Both the position numbers and the translations under genes were made by a program. From Lepas anatifera (taxonomy: Eukaryota; Arthropoda; Thecostraca; Lepadidae), in assembly GCA_034440635.1 (NCBI GenBank), contig JAOTON010002228.1:1-64000 (forward strand): a stretch of 64,000 bases of DNA. Direction: 5' to 3'. The notes below the pieces were generated by a model that had not been told where the DNA came from, made no database searches, and saw only the letters and a list, made by a program, of their open reading frames with translations. Shown here in pieces: positions 10,731 to 24,290 of this stretch; within the stretch, counting starts at the first letter, position 1; each line of letters opens with the position of its first letter.

Positions 10731-12240
10731 CCTTTTTTCTGGGCATACCCAGTCCTTACGTAACAAACCGAACTTTATACGTGTGTTTATTTATGTGATG
10801 ACATGAACAGAGGGCAAACGTGGTGCAGTGTGTAGAGACATGTTAGTTTAGAAAAAAAGGGCTCACACATGGCATTGAATGGAGTCATAATGAGAACACA
10901 AGACCTCAAGTCCTAACATCGCGTTAGTATATGTATCATACTGCTAAAAACACTCGTCTGTCAATCGAACTGTTTGTCTAAAGTACATTGTCAACGGCTT
11001 CTCCTGCGCCGGAGCGGCACCTGCCGAGGCCGCAGGCCGACGTCAGAAGCCGGTGACGAACGAAGTAAGAAACGGCTTCTATTCTGACAGTTTTTCCGGT
11101 CTCGTCGTCGTTGTCTGTTGTTGTTGTTGTTGTTGTTGTTGTTGTCTGTTCTGAGCGCTGGTATCAGAGACCTAAAAATTTTGTGGATAGAAGGCACTTC
11201 CAAATGAATAAGCACCACGGTTGTCAATTTTCAAAATGTTCAAAATTTTGCCCAGAATTTTGCATTATTTGATTTTTAACTTTTATTTTTCTATTTTTTA
11301 CTAATTCATCTACAGTCTTCAAACTTGCACCCTTTTACATCAGACAAATTTTGTCGTTCACACAAAAAGTTGGAAAGAAAAAGCTTTAAATTTAGGGCTC
11401 TAAATTAGCTTTTAAACTTTGCACCCTAAATTTGGCATAAAACTCATGGTCTAAACTACAGGTTCGAAATATCTGAAGCTACAGCAGTTCAGGTTCTGAG
11501 TCAAATATCAACTTAACGGCCGGTTTGTGCAGAACTGCACAAACACAGAAACAAAACAAAAACGGAAATTTAAGGGTCCTTTTTGGCCCATTCCGTGAAG
11601 GTCTCCATTTCCCAAAATATCATTCAAACCCTTATATCTTCCGATCTAATTGATAAAAATTAGTTTCCATTTCAGATAATAAAAGAGAATAGCCTCCTTT
11701 ATTATATATTTAGAGATAGTAACTTTCAGACTAAAACTTTTTATTTTATAGGCAAAAATAAAATATAAGTTTTTAAAATTTTTATTCTCAGCCCTCCAAA
11801 TTTTTATTCTCACTCATACCCTCCACTTATCTCTTACGGCTTCCGCGTTATAAGCCGTAAAATACATTTCAAAGTGGTAATTTTATCAGTTCATTTTTGC
11901 TTCACACCGGGGTTTAGGGTGGTTAGAATCATTGGAGGGAAATGAAATTTTGCATGCAGCTAGGTAAGAGACATATGTCGACATTCCATCTGCATAGATA
12001 TCAATGAAACACCAAGTTACCTTTACAAACATGCCGTTTCTCCACGCATCGTTGTAGCAAATCACCACGCGTCACCCCTGCGTCCACGCCGCGGCAACGC
12101 CGGCGATCGGCGCGGCCGTTTCTGTTTATTTACGGTCTGGTAAAAAAGTACCCAATACTACCTATAATGCATCACAAGTAATTAGAGTACCGTAAAAGTC
12201 CGAGTTTACAATAAGAGTATTATGTTTCTGTTTTTGGACC
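10731..12240 (+). mobile_element. Dispersed element E, copy 3
   Basis: It contains the head, stem-loop near 11005, (GTT)n run at about 11116-11150 and AT-rich tail, with a deletion of about 60 bp at 11790-11815, where 'cagccctcca' joins directly to 'aatttttattctcactcatacc'. The 3' part is the 'ggggtttaggg' type. No coding content. Confidence 0.72.
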
Positions 12241-12705
12241 ATGGGTGGATCAAAGAAATAAGTAGGCTAGGTGCCCCCCACCCTTCTCCCCCCATCCCCC
12301 TCCCCAACCCCCAATCGTCCATCGGCGCCCTCTGAAATTGTAAAGACACGCCTCTCAAGGTCGATGACGCTCCCTGAAATGTCGCTTCCCATACGCGGAT
12401 CCAGGATTGCCTATCGGGGGCGAGGTGGAAGGGGGAACTTCCTGGTGGGCGCTATCTACACCAGGGACGCCACTTTTGGCCGAAAAAACCTATCAAGTAG
12501 GCGCTAAAACCTATCAGTAGACCCCGATACCTGCATTTTGGGGAAAATGACATTTCAGGGGGTGCCATCGAACTTTCCAGGGGTTTCCGGGACAATTTCA
12601 GGGGGTGCTAACATTCTATGGGGGGCACCTGTCCTCTTTCCCCCTTGGATCCGCCTATGTCGTTTCGAGGGGGGGGCACGGAGGTGGGGTCGTTACGGGT
12701 GTGGG
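12241..12705. mobile_element. Arm of the hAT-like MITE before minisatellite block 4
   Basis: It begins GGGTGGATC, has a C-rich run, an internal GCGGATCCAGG terminus at about 12393-12403 (a further nested end), then 'catttcagggggtgccatcg' and finally CCCTTGGATCCGCC before the array. Several transposon ends in 450 bp suggest insertions of related elements into one another. Confidence 0.5.
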
Positions 12706-15118
12706 GGTAAGGAGCTCGAGCATAAGCGGATCCAGGACATCAGCATGGGGGTAGGGACTAAACAGTTCGAGCATAGGCGGATCCAGGACATCAGTACGAG
12801 GGTGGGGCTAGGGAGTTAGAGCATAGGCGGATCCAGGACATCGGTACGAGGGTCGGGCTAGGGAGTTAGAGCATAGGCGGATCCAGGACATTAGTACGGG
12901 GATGGGGCTAAGCAGCTGAGCATTAGCGGATTCAGGACGTCAGTACGGGGTGAGACTCGGAAGTTCAGCATAGGATCCAGGACATCAGTAGGGGGTAGGG
13001 GCTACGGAGTTCGAGCATAGGCGGATCCAGGATATTAGTACGGGAATGGGGCTAAGGAGATCGAGCATAGGCGGATCTAGGACATCTGTACGGGGGTGGA
13101 GATAAGGAGCTCGAGCATAGGCTGATCCAGGACATCAGTATGGGTGTGGGGCTAAGGAGCTCGAGCAGAGGCGGATCTAGGACATCAGTACGGCGGTGGG
13201 GCTAAAGGGCTTGAGTATAGGCGGACTAAGGACATCAGTACGGGGGTGAGGCTAAGGAGCTCGAGCATAAGCGGATCCAGGACATCAGCACGTGGGTAGG
13301 GGCTAAAGAGTTCGAGTATAGGCGGATCCAGGACATCAGTACGGGGGTGGGGCTAAGAAGCTCGAGCATAAGCGGATTCAGCTGATCAGTACGGGGGTGG
13401 GGCTCGGGAGCTCGAGCATAGTCGGATCCAGGACATCAGTAGGGGGTGGGGGCTAAGTAGTTCGAGCATAGGCGGATCCAGGGCAGTACCGAGGTTGGGC
13501 TACGGAGATCGAGCATAGGCGGATCCAGGACATCAGTGAGGGGGTGGGGTAAGGAGCTCGAGCATAGGCAGATCCAGGACATCAGTGTGGGGGGTGGGGG
13601 GGGTAGGGGCTACGGAGTTCGAGCATAGGCGGATCCAGGACATCAGTAAGAAGGTGGGGTAAGGAGCTCGAGCATAGGCGGATCCAGGACATCAGTAGGG
13701 GGTAGGGGCTAAGGAATTCGAGCATTGGCGGATCCAGGACATCAGTACGGAGGTGGGGCTAAGGAGCTCGAGCATAGGCGGATCCAGGACATCAGTACGT
13801 GGGTGGGGCTCGGGAGCTGGAGCATAGGCGGATCCAGGACATCAGTTGGGGTAGGGGCTAAGGAGTTCAAGCATAGGCGGATCCAGGGCAGTATAGAGGT
13901 GGGGCTACGGAGTTCGAGCATAGGCAAATCCAGGACATTAGTAGGGTGGTAGGGGCTAAAGAGTTCGAGTATAGGCGAATCCAGGGCAGTACGGAGGTGG
14001 GGCTACGGAGTTCGAGCATAGGCAGATCCAGGACACTAAGGAGCTCGAGCATAGGCGGATCCAGGACATCAGTGCAGGGGTGTGGCTCCGGAGCTCGAGT
14101 AAAGGCGGATCCAGGACATCAGTACGGGGTTGGGGCTAAGGAGATCGAACATAGGTGGATCCAGGACATCTGTACGGGGGTGGGGCTGAAGAGCTGGAGC
14201 ATAGGCGGATCCAGGACATCAGTATGGGTGTGGGGCTAAGGAGCTCGAGCAGAGGCGGATCCAGGGCATCAGTACGGGGGTGGGGCTAAGGGATTCGAGT
14301 ATAGGTGGATAAAGGACATCAGTACAGAGGTGGGGCTAAGGAGCTCAAGCATAAGCGGATCCAGGACATCAGCACAGGGGTAGGGGCTAAAGAGTTAGAG
14401 CATAGGCGAATCCAGGACATCAGTACGGGGGGTGGGGCTAAGGAGCTCGAGCATAAGCGGAGCCAGGATATCAGTACGGGGTTAGAGGCTAAGGAGTTTG
14501 AGCATAGGCGGATCCAGCATATCGGTACGGGGATGGGGCTAAGAAGATCCAGCATAGGCGAATCCAGGACATCTGTACGGAGGTGGGGCTAAGGAGCTCG
14601 AGCATAGGCGGATCCAGGACATCAGTATGGGTGTCGGGCTAAGGAGCTCGAGCAGAGGCGGATCCAGGACTTCAGTACGGGGCTGGGGCTAAAGGCTCGA
14701 GCATAGGCGGATCAAAGACATCAGTACGGGAGTGGGGCTCAGGAGCTCGAGCATAAGCGGATCCAGGACATCAAGGGGCTAAAGAGTTAAAACAGGTAGG
14801 GGCTAAAGAGTTAAAATATAAGCGGATCCAGGACATCAGTACGGGGGTGGGCCTAAGGAGCTCGAGCATAAGCGGATTCAGGACATCAGTACGTGGGTGG
14901 GGTTCGGGAGCTCGAGCATAGGCGGATCCAGGACATCAGTAGGGGTAGGGGCTAAGAAGTTCAAGCATAGGCGGATCCAGGGCAGTATAGATGTGGGGCT
15001 ACGGAGTTCGAGCATAGGCAGATCCAGGACATATGTAAGGAGGTGGGGTAAGGAACTCGAGTATAGGCGGATCCAGGACATGAGTTCGGTGGTGGGGCTG
15101 AGGTCTCGAGCTGGGGCA
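12706..15118. repeat. 50-bp minisatellite array, block 4 (about 48 units, the longest)
   Basis: This is the longest block. It contains local expansions, partial units of 30-40 bp and units joined to a short 'aaagagttaaaacaggta' variant near 14780-14800, which is also in blocks 1 and 5. Its end ('ggtctcgagctggggcataa') is the same as in blocks 1, 5 and 7, showing common descent by duplication. Confidence 0.93.
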
Positions 15119-16680
15119 TAACTCGGTAACAAATAGGCTGAATTGGGTGAAAATCTGCAGGTATAGGTGAAATACCGTCGGAAAACCCATCATATTTTAT
15201 ATTGTATCTCCTTTCTTCTCGTCATGCCCGGTCTTTGCTTAACAAAACAAACATTATGCGTGTGTTTATTTATTTGATGACATGAACAGAAGGCAAGCGT
15301 GGTGCCGTATGCAGAGACATGCTAATTTAGGAAAATATGCGCCTAGACAGGGGATTGAATGGAGCCATAATGAGAACACAAAACCTAAAACTCCAACATT
15401 GCGTTGTTATAAGTATCAAACTGCTGAAAAAACTCGCCTGTCAATCGAACTGTTTGGCTAACGTACATTGTCACCGGCTTCTCCTGCGCCAGAGCGGCAC
15501 CTGCCGAGGCCGCAGGCCGAGGTTAATGTTGTTGTCTGTTCTGAGCGCTGGTATCAGAGACCTAAAACTTTTGTGGATAGAAGGCACTTCCAAATGAATA
15601 AGCACCACGGTTGTCAATTTGCAAAATTTTCAAATTTTTGCCCAGAATTTTGCATTATGTGATTTTTAACTTTTATTTTTCTATTTTTTGCTAATTCGTC
15701 TACAGTTTTCAAACTTGCACCCTTTTACATCAGACAAATTTGTAGTTCACACAAAAAGTCGGTAAGAAAAGGCTTTAAATTTAAGGCTCTAAATTAACTT
15801 TTAACTTTCCACCCTAAATTTGGCATAAAACTCATGGTCTAAACTACAGGCTTGAAATATCTGAAGCTACAGCAGTTCAGGTTCTGAGTCAAATATCAAC
15901 TTAAAGATCGGTTTGTGCAGTACTGCACAAACACAGAAACAAAACGAAAACGGAAATTTAAGTGTCCTTTTTGGCCCATTCCGTGAAGGTCTGCATTTCC
16001 CAAAATATCATTCAAACCCTTATATCTTCCGATCTAAATGATAAAAATTAGTTCCCATTTCAGATAATAAGACAGAATAGCCTCCTTTATTATATATTTA
16101 GAGATAAAAACTTTCAGACTGAAACTTTTTATTTTACAGCCAAAAATAAAATATAAGATTTTAAAATTTTTTTCTCAGCCCCCTGGTTTCCAGACCATGA
16201 TAACTACGGTATTGAACTTAACACGGCTGGATAGAAAACTTTGTTGCCGTCATTTTTCTCACTCATACCCCCACTTATCTCTTACGGCTTCCGCGCTATA
16301 AGCCGTAAAATAAATTTCAAGGTGGTAATTTTATCAGTTCATTTTTGCTTCACACCGGGGTTTAGGGTGGTTAGAGTCATTGGAGGGAAATGAAATTTTA
16401 CATGCAGCTAGGTAAGAGAGATATGTCGACATTCCATCTGCATAGATATCAATGAAACACCAAGTTACCTTTACAAACATGCCGTTTTTCCACGCAACGT
16501 TGTAGTAAATCACCACGCGTCACCCCTGCGTCCCCGCCGCGGCAACGCCGGCGATCGGCACGGCCGTTTCTGTTTATTTATGGTATGGTAAAAAAGTACC
16601 CAATACTACCCATAATGCATCACAAGTAATTAGAGTACCATAAAAGTCCGACTTTACAATAAGAGTATTATGTATCTGTT
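15119..16680 (+). mobile_element. Dispersed element E, copy 4
   Basis: It is joined to the end of block 4 exactly as copy 1 is joined to block 1. The stem-loop lies at about 15485-15516. The GTT run is reduced to 'gttaatgttgttg'. The tail ends in the 'ggggtttaggg' type 3' part. No protein-coding content is recognisable. Confidence 0.73.
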
Positions 16681-17154
16681 TTTGGACCATGGGTGGATCC
16701 AGGGAATAAGTAGGCTAGGTGCCCCCTCACCCTTCTCCTCCCATCCCCCTCCCCCAACCCCAAATCGACCATCGGCGCCTTCTGAAATTGTAAAGACACG
16801 CCTCTCAAGGTCGATGACGCTCCCTGAAATGTCGCTTCCCATACGCGGATCCAGGATTGCCTATTGGGGGCGAGGTGGAAGATGAAACTTCCTGGTGGGC
16901 ACTATCTACACCAGGGACGCCACTTTTGGCCGGAAAACCTATCAAGTAGGCGCTAAAACCTATCAGTAGACCCCGATACCTGCATCTCGGGGAAAACGAC
17001 ATTTCAGGGGGTGCCATCGAACTTTCCAGGGGTTTCCGGGACAATTTCAGGGGGCGCTAAGATTCCATGGGGGGCACCTGTCCCCTTTCCCCCTTGGATC
17101 CGCCTATGTCGTTTCGGGGGGGCACGGAGGTGGGGTCGTTACGGGTGGGGGGGG
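16681..17154. mobile_element. Arm of the hAT-like MITE before minisatellite block 5
   Basis: Same structure as 12241-12705: GGGTGGATCCAGGG start, C-rich run, nested GCGGATCCAGG end at about 16846-16856, 'catttcagggggtgccatcg' and CCCTTGGATCCGCC at 17091-17104. Its last part matches the first bases of the window. Confidence 0.5.
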
Positions 17155-18185
17155 GTAAGGAGCTCGAGCATAAGCGGATCCAGGACATCAGCATGGGGGT
17201 AGGGGCTAAAGAGTTCGAGCATAGGCAGACCCAGGACATCAGTACGAGGGTGGGGCTAGGGAGTTAGAGCATAGGCGGATCCAGGACATCGGTACGAGGG
17301 TCGGGCTAGGGATTTAGAGCATATGCGGATCCAGGACATCGGTACGAGGGTCGGGCTAGAGAGTTAGAGCATAGGCGGATCCAGGACATTAGTACGGGGA
17401 TGGGGCTAGGCAGCTGAGCATTAGCGGATTCAGGACATCAGCACAGGGGTAGGGGCTAAAGAGTTCGAGCATAGGCGGATCCAGGACATCAGTACGGGGA
17501 CGGGGCTAAGGAGCTCGAGCATAAGCGGAGCCAGGATATCAGTACGGAGGTAGAGGCTAAGGAGTTTGAGCATAGGCGGATCCAGCATATCGGTACGGGG
17601 ATTGGGCTAAGGAGATCCAGCATAGGCGGATCCAGGACATCTGTAAGGAGGTTGGGTTAAGGAGCTCGAGCATAGGCGGATCCAGGACATCAGTATGGGT
17701 GTCGGGCTATGGAGCTCGAGCAGAGGCGAATGCAGGACATCAGTACGGGGCTGGGGTAAGAGGCTGGTGTATAGGCGGATCAAAGACATCAGTACCGGGG
17801 TGGGGCTAAGGAGCTCGAGCCTAAGCGGATCCCGGACATCAAGGGAATAAAGAGTTAAAACAGGTAGGGGCTAAAGAGTTAAAACATAAGCGGATCCAGG
17901 ACATCAGTACGGGGGTGGGGCTAAGGAGCTCGAGCATAAGCGGATTCAGGACATCAGTACGTGGGTGGGGTTCGGGAGCTCGAGCATAAGCGGATCCAGG
18001 ACATTAGTAGGCGTAGTGGCTAAGGAGTTCAAGCATAGGCGGATCCAGGGCAGTATAGAGGTGGGGCTACGGAGTTTGAGCATAGGCAGATCCAGGACAT
18101 ATGTAAGGGGGTGGGGTAAGGAGCTCAAGCATAGGCGGATCCAGGACATCAGTTCGGTGGTGGGGCTGAGGTCTCGAGCTGGGGC
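17155..18185. repeat. 50-bp minisatellite array, block 5 (about 20 units)
   Basis: It is a shortened duplicate of block 1: both ends match block 1 almost base for base, but the middle lacks about 17 units. This is the length change expected from unequal exchange or slippage. Confidence 0.92.
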
Positions 18186-19560
18186 ATAATTCGGTAACAA
18201 ATAGGCTGAATTGGGTGAAAATCTGCAGGTGTAGGTGAAATACCGTCGGAAAACCCATCATATTTTATATTAAATCTCCTTTCTTCTCGTCATGCCTAGT
18301 CTTTGCTTAACAAAACAAACATTATGCGTGTGTTTATTTCTTTGATGATATGAACAGAGGGCAAGCGTGGTGCAGTATGCAGAGACATGCTAATTTAGGA
18401 AAACATGGGCCTAGACAGGGGATTGAATGGAGCCATAATGAGAACACAAAACCTAAAACTCCAACATTGCGTTGTTATAAGTATCAAACTGCTAAAAGAA
18501 CTCGCCTGTCAATCGAACTGTTTGCCTAACGTACATTGTCACCGGCTTCTCCTGCGCCAGAGTGGCACCTGCCGAGGCCGCAGGCTGAGGTTGTTGTTGT
18601 TGTTGTCTGTTCTGAGCGCTGGTATCAGAGACCTAAAACTTTTGTGGATAGAAGGCACTTCCAAATGAATAAGCACCACGGTTGTCAATTTTCAAGATTT
18701 TCAAAATTTTGCCCAGAATTTTGCATTTTGTGATTTTTAACTTTTATTTTTTCATTTTTTGCTAATTCATCTACAGTCTTCAAACTTGCACCCTTTTACA
18801 TCAGGGAAATTTGTAGTTCACACAAAAAGTTTGAAAGAAAAAGTTATAAATTTAAGTCTCTAAATTAGCTTTTAAAGTTTGCACCCTAAATTTGGCATAA
18901 AACTCATAGTCTAAACTACAGGCTCGAAATATCTGAAGCTATAGCAGTACAGGTTCTGAGTCAAATACCAACTTAAAGGCCGGTTTGTGCAGTACTGCAC
19001 AAACACAGAAACAAAACAAAAACGGAAATTTAAGGGTCCTTTTTGGCCCATTCTGCGAAGGTCTGCATTTCCCAAAATATCAGTCAAACCCTTATATCTT
19101 CCGATCTAATTAATATAAATTAGTTCCCATTTCAGATAATAAAAGAGAATAGCCTCCTTTATTATATATTTAGAGATAAAAACTTTCAGACTGAAACTTC
19201 ATATTTTAGAGGCAAAAATAAAATATAAGTTTTTAAAATTTTTATTCTCAGCCCCCTGGTTTCCAGACCATGATAGCCACGGTATTGAACTTAACACGGC
19301 TGGATAGAAAACTTCGTTGCCGTCATTTTTCTCACTCATACCCCCCACTTATCTCTTACGGCTTCCGCGCTAATAGCCGTAAAATACATTTCAAAGTGGT
19401 AATTTTATCGGTTCATTTTTGCTTCACACCAGGATTTCGAATGGTTAATATAGATCGAAGTGGATGAAATTCGGCAAAAAGCTAGTTCAAAGACATATCT
19501 TGCCATCGCAACAGGCTGCATATCACAGCAACAACAGTGTACCTTTAATTAAATGTAATA
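18186..19560 (+). mobile_element. Dispersed element E, copy 5
   Basis: It is a near-identical duplicate of copy 1, with head, stem-loop at about 18552-18583, short (GTT)n run and the 'ggatttcgaatgg' type tail. Confidence 0.75.
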
Positions 19561-20100
19561 CACAATGCTAGTATGTTTTCCGCTCAAAACCTCACCCCGC
19601 CGTTCGGCCGTAGCGTCGCTGCAGGCGGCGCACTGGTAGCTGCTATGCGAGACAGATACCATAGCTATCTACGCATGCTATATACCAGCGTGAATGCCCG
19701 GTGGTGGCAGGGTAGTCTGTCTCGTTTCGGCTCCTCTACTCGTGCGGCGGGCGCGTTGTCTATTAGATATTCATATCATTTGGACGGCCGGGTGGCGGCC
19801 GTGCGGTAGGGTCCCGCTCGCTGCGGCGACTTGCGACGAATAAAAAACAAAATGGTGGTCAGGAACTGGTTTGCTTGTTTGGTTTGTTGTGTTTTGTTTC
19901 CTTATGTGTGTCCAAATCTTACTGTGTATGTGTGTGATAGGTCCGGTAAAAGTGATGTGTTTTATGAGAGAGATAAGAGAGGCCCCACCATTTAAGCCTT
20001 CGGGCTTTTGCGTCAATCTATTTGTTATACCTGTCATATTGTTTCCGTCCAATAAAAGTTTATCATCTGTCTATCTATCTACCCACTAGTTAATGCATCC
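19561..20100 (+). mobile_element. 3' end of truncated LINE, copy 2
   Basis: Duplicate of 3351-3890, with hairpin AAGCCTTCGGGCTT, AATAAA and (TCTA)n tail. No coding sequence. Confidence 0.5.
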
Positions 20101-20231
20101 TCTAACCATAGGTAGCACTGGCCAAAGGATTCACCGTTGCACACCATTTCTTTCCCAGCCGAATAAACCGCTTTGTGGTGATACCATGACACGTGACTCC
20201 TTGCACTCCCTGCTTAAATAAACTTTATAAG

Positions 20232-20942
20232 CAGTGGCGGATCCAGGCCATTAGTATGGGGGGTGGGGCTAAGGAGCTCGAGCATAGGCGGATCCAAGAC
20301 ATCAGTACCGGGGTGGGACTAGTGAGCTCGAGCATAGGCGGATCGAGGACATCAGTACGGGGTGGGGCTAAGGAGCTCGAGCATAGGCGGATCCAGTACA
20401 TCAGTAGGGGGTTGGGCTAAGGAGCTCCAGCATAGGCGGATCCAGGACATCAGTTCGGGGGTGGGGTCAAGGAGCTCGAGCATAGGCGGATCCAGGACAT
20501 CAGTACAGGGGTGGGGCTAAGGAGTTCGAGCATAGGCGGAACCAGGACATCAGTACGGGGATGGGCCTAAGGAGCTCGATCATAGGCGGATCCAGGACAT
20601 CAGTTCGGGGGTGGGGCTAAGGAGCTCGAGCATAGGCGGATCCAGGACATCAGTACGGGGTGGGGTAAGGAGCTCGAGCATAGGCAGATCCAGGACATCA
20701 GTACGGGGTGGGGCTAGGGAGCTCGAGCATAGGCGGATCTAGGACAGTACGAAGGTGGGGCTAGGGAGTTCGAGCATAGGCGGATCCAGGACATCAGTAA
20801 GGGGGTGGGGCTGAGGAGCTCGAGCATAGGCGGATCCAGGACATCAGTACGGGGATGGGCCTCAGGAGTTGGAGCATTAGCGGATCCAGGATATCAGTTC
20901 GGTGGTGGGGCTAAGGAGCTTGAGCATAGGCGGATCAAGGAT
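20232..20942. repeat. 50-bp minisatellite array, block 6 (about 14 units)
   Basis: Almost exact duplicate of block 2, starting with the transposon terminus CAGTGGCGGATCCAGG. Confidence 0.93.
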
Positions 20943-21271
20943 TACCGATAGAGGAGGCACCGTCCGCAGGGCAAGGGGTGTAATCCGGAGCATAGAGCGC
21001 ATTTTTTGACACGTAAAATCCTTCCGATGGGCGCCAATTTTTGCATCTTAGGGGAAAGGGTGGGAAGTGACATTTCAAGGGTGCCATCGAATGATTGAGG
21101 GGCGCCGTGGCCATTTCAGGGGGTGCTGAGGATCGACCAAAGCGGGGGGTGCACGTGCCTCCTATCCCCCCCGCTACCCTGAATTCACCTTTTAGCTCCA
21201 GCCTCTCTGCCATTGCCTCCAAACATCCTTTGCTCATGCTATAGCTCTAGGTATTTTCACATAGGGGGGAC
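20943..21271. mobile_element. Inner arm of the hAT-like MITE, second copy
   Basis: It matches 4736-5061 and leads up to the TTAA insertion. It contains repeated 'catttcaggggg' and 'gggcgccgtgg' phrases. No genes are seen. Confidence 0.5.
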
Positions 21272-22123
21272 TTAACACGCGCATTGACGGGGGTCTGAGC
21301 CACCTTCGCATTGACGGGGGGCGGGTACCCGCCCCCCCTAAGATCTCGAGAACCACGGTAGGTAGCGAAAAACGGTAAACGGCGTTGGGCTGCCCATCCA
21401 CTTCTCCATCGAAAACATTTGAACAATTTTTTTGTCAGGTCACATTTAAGGTCACGAGAAGTCAAAACATGCCCGTCATAGGGATAACATGTAAAATTCA
21501 GTTTTTCGGGCATTACATCTGAACAATTAAAGATAGAGCAAAACGACTTGAACTATATGAATCCTCTTAGCAAGCCGAATCGAATGATATATCATTTGAC
21601 CTTGCTAGGTCAAATCAAGGATCTGACCTGACCTGAGGTCAGGTCAGGGTCAAATTATATAAAATGCATATCATTAGAACTGCAAAGCCCAGGCGAGTCT
21701 AATGCAGCTAAAATAAATGCTCTATCGCCATCCGTTACTGAGTTATTCCGTAAAAACCATTTTTCCCATGTATTTCCAATGGAGAGGTCATGCCTCGTAC
21801 CTGACCTTAGGTCATTGATATCAAAAATACCGGAACATATGTTAGAGAACTCGGTGGGGCCATTATGTGATATGAGTTTCAATCGGATAAGTTCACCCTT
21901 CTCCGACTTATGCTATCTTAAACTTTTTTTGAGGTCGGGTCACTTGACCTGTACTGGTGACCTGACCTGAGATGACCTAACCTTAAAATTTTCACAGAAG
22001 TTGTAAAAATAATGAGGGAAAAGGTATGCCAAGTACGGCGGCGCTACGCGCCGCCGTTTTTCTACTGTCTCCGAAAAACCCGAGGGGGGGCGGGTACCCG
22101 CCCCCCGTCAATGCGCGTGTTAA
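21272..22123. mobile_element. TTAA-flanked MITE loaded with AGGTCA motifs, copy 2
   Basis: Duplicate of 5062-5910, 852 bp, with the same TTAA flanks, inverted termini and subterminal GGGCGGGTACCCGCCC palindromes. It was copied together with its host unit rather than inserted anew, because the flanks match copy 1. Confidence 0.87.
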
Positions 22124-22975
22124 GCCCACTAGCCTCGCCCCTTGTATCCGCTATCGTATTTAGACATGTAAATAATATATAAATCTCGTTGCACTCTTCC
22201 ATACTGTCGAACAATATTAATGAGAGGAAATCGGTTATGCAGATTTTGAATCCGGTCTTCAGGTCAATGAAAGGTCACTGCGCAAGCGCAGTGGAACTAA
22301 TGGTAACAGAGGCTATCCCGGCAACCTACGGGCTGATTTTTTTAAAATTTTGTGAACAAGAAAATGACACGGAGTGAAAACCACAAATAATGTCATAGTG
22401 AAGCTGCACTGCCCTGCGCATGCGCAGTAGAAATCTTAAAGATAAGCCTTAAAGGTGAGGATATTTCAGAAGAGGACATGGACAGAGCAGAGCGAACATG
22501 CTTAAATTTAGTATGAAAGTTTTGACACCCTTGCTTACTTCAAAGGTAAGTGCGCATGCGCATTAGAACTTATGGTCAGGGAGGCTATCTTGGGAGCCAA
22601 TAGACCGATTGGGCTAAAAATTTGAGAGTAATAGCAGAATACTATCTGCTAATCCCAATTCACGGAATTATGACATTGCATTGTGCTGCGCATGCTCAGT
22701 ATGAATTCTAAGGAATATTAGGCTATAAGGGATAGTTTAGTTCAGGAGACAAACAAACGACATACCAACATGCTTCAGTCAATTATAACGGTATCTTCGC
22801 TCTCATTCACTGCAGACTTTACTGCGCATGCGGACTGGGACTTAGGATAACCGAAGCTAACTCGGCAACAAATAGGCTGAATTGTGTGAAGATCTCCAGG
22901 TATAGGTAAAATATGGTCAGCAAACCCATAATATCTTATATTGTATCTCCTTTCTTCTGCGCATAGCCAGTCTTT
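22124..22975. repeat. 136-bp phased repeat with GCGCATGCGC palindromes, block 3
   Basis: Palindromes start at 22278, 22414, 22550, 22686 and 22822, all 136 bp apart, then a weak sixth at 22957. It duplicates block 1. Confidence 0.82.
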
Positions 22976-24290
22976 ACTTAACAAACCAAACTTTATACGT
23001 GTGATTATTTATGTGATGACATGAACAGACGACAAACGTGGCGCAGTGTGCAGAGACATGTTAGTTTAGGAAAAGATGGACTTACACATGGCACTGAATG
23101 TAGTCAGAATAAGAACATTAGACCTCAAGTCCCAACATCGCGTTAGTATATGTATCATACTGCTGAAAACACTCGCCTGTCAATCGAACGGTTTGCCTAA
23201 CGTACGTTGTCACCGGCTTCTCCTGCGCCAGAGCGGCACCTGCCGAGGCTGCAGGCCGAGGTAGTAGTCAGAAGCCGGTGACGAACGAAGTAAGAAACGG
23301 CTTCTATTCTGACAGTTTTTCCGGTCTCGTCGTCGTTGTCTGTTGTTGTTGTTGTTGTTGTTGTTGTCTGTTCTGAGCGCTGGTATCAGAGACCTAAAAC
23401 TTTTGTGGATAGAAGGCACTTCCAAATGAATAAGCACCACGGTTGTCAATTTTTGGAATTTTCAAAATTCTGTCCAGAATTTTGCATTATGTGATTTTTA
23501 ACTTTATTTTTCTATTTTTTGCTAATTCATCTACTTGCACTACTTGTCTACATGTCTTCAAACTTGCACCCTTTTACATTAGGGAAATTTGTAGATCACA
23601 CAAAAAGTTTGAAAGAAAAAGTTATAAATTTAAGGCTCCAAATTAGCTTTTAAACTTTGCACCCTAAATTTGGCATAAAACTCATAGTCTAAACTACAGG
23701 CTCGAAATATCTGAAGCTACAGCTGTTCAGGTTCTGAGTCAAAAACCAATTTAAAGGCCGGTTTGTGCAGTACTGCATAAACACAGAAAAAAACAAAAAC
23801 GGAAATTTAAGGGTCCTTTTTGGCCCATTCTGCGAAGGTCTGCATTTCCCAAAATATCAGTCAAACCCTTACATCTTCCGATCTAATTAAGATAAATTAG
23901 TTCCCATTTCAGATAATAAAAGAGAATAGCCTCCTTTATTATATATTTAGAGATAAAAACTTTCAGACTGAAACTTTTGATTTTAGAGGCAAAAATAAAA
24001 TATAAGTTTTTAAAATTTTTATTCTCAGCCCCCTGGTTTCCAGACCGTGATAGCTACGGTATGGAACTTAACACGGCTGGATAGAAAACTTCGTTGCCGT
24101 CATTTTTCCCACTCATACCCCCCACTTATCTCTTACGGCTTCCGCGCTATCAGCCGTAAAATACATTTCAAGGTGGTAATTTTATCGGTTCATTTTTGCT
24201 TCACACCAGGATTTCGAATGGTTAATATAGATGGAAGTGGATGAAATTCGGCAAAAAGCTAGTTCAAAGAAACCTCGAAACCTCACCCTG
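22976..24290 (+). mobile_element. Dispersed element E, copy 6 (hybrid tail)
   Basis: The first part matches copy 2, including the extra segment and the (GTT)n run at 23341-23367. The tail matches copies 1 and 5. The copy is therefore a recombinant of the two E types. Confidence 0.73.

Larger units (their letters stand above)
17060..24050. repeat. Near-identical segmental duplicate of positions 1 to about 7.83 kb
   Basis: Matching landmarks are offset by 16,206 to 16,212 bp over this span: minisatellite ends, E copy, LINE 3' end, TTAA element and 136-bp block. Differences are single bases and a few indels, except that block 5 has lost about 860 bp of units relative to block 1. The match breaks in the tail of the last E copy, where 7.98 kb continues as the 'ggggtttaggg' type but 24.19 kb as the 'ggatttcgaatgg' type, suggesting recombination between E copies. 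Confidence 0.88.
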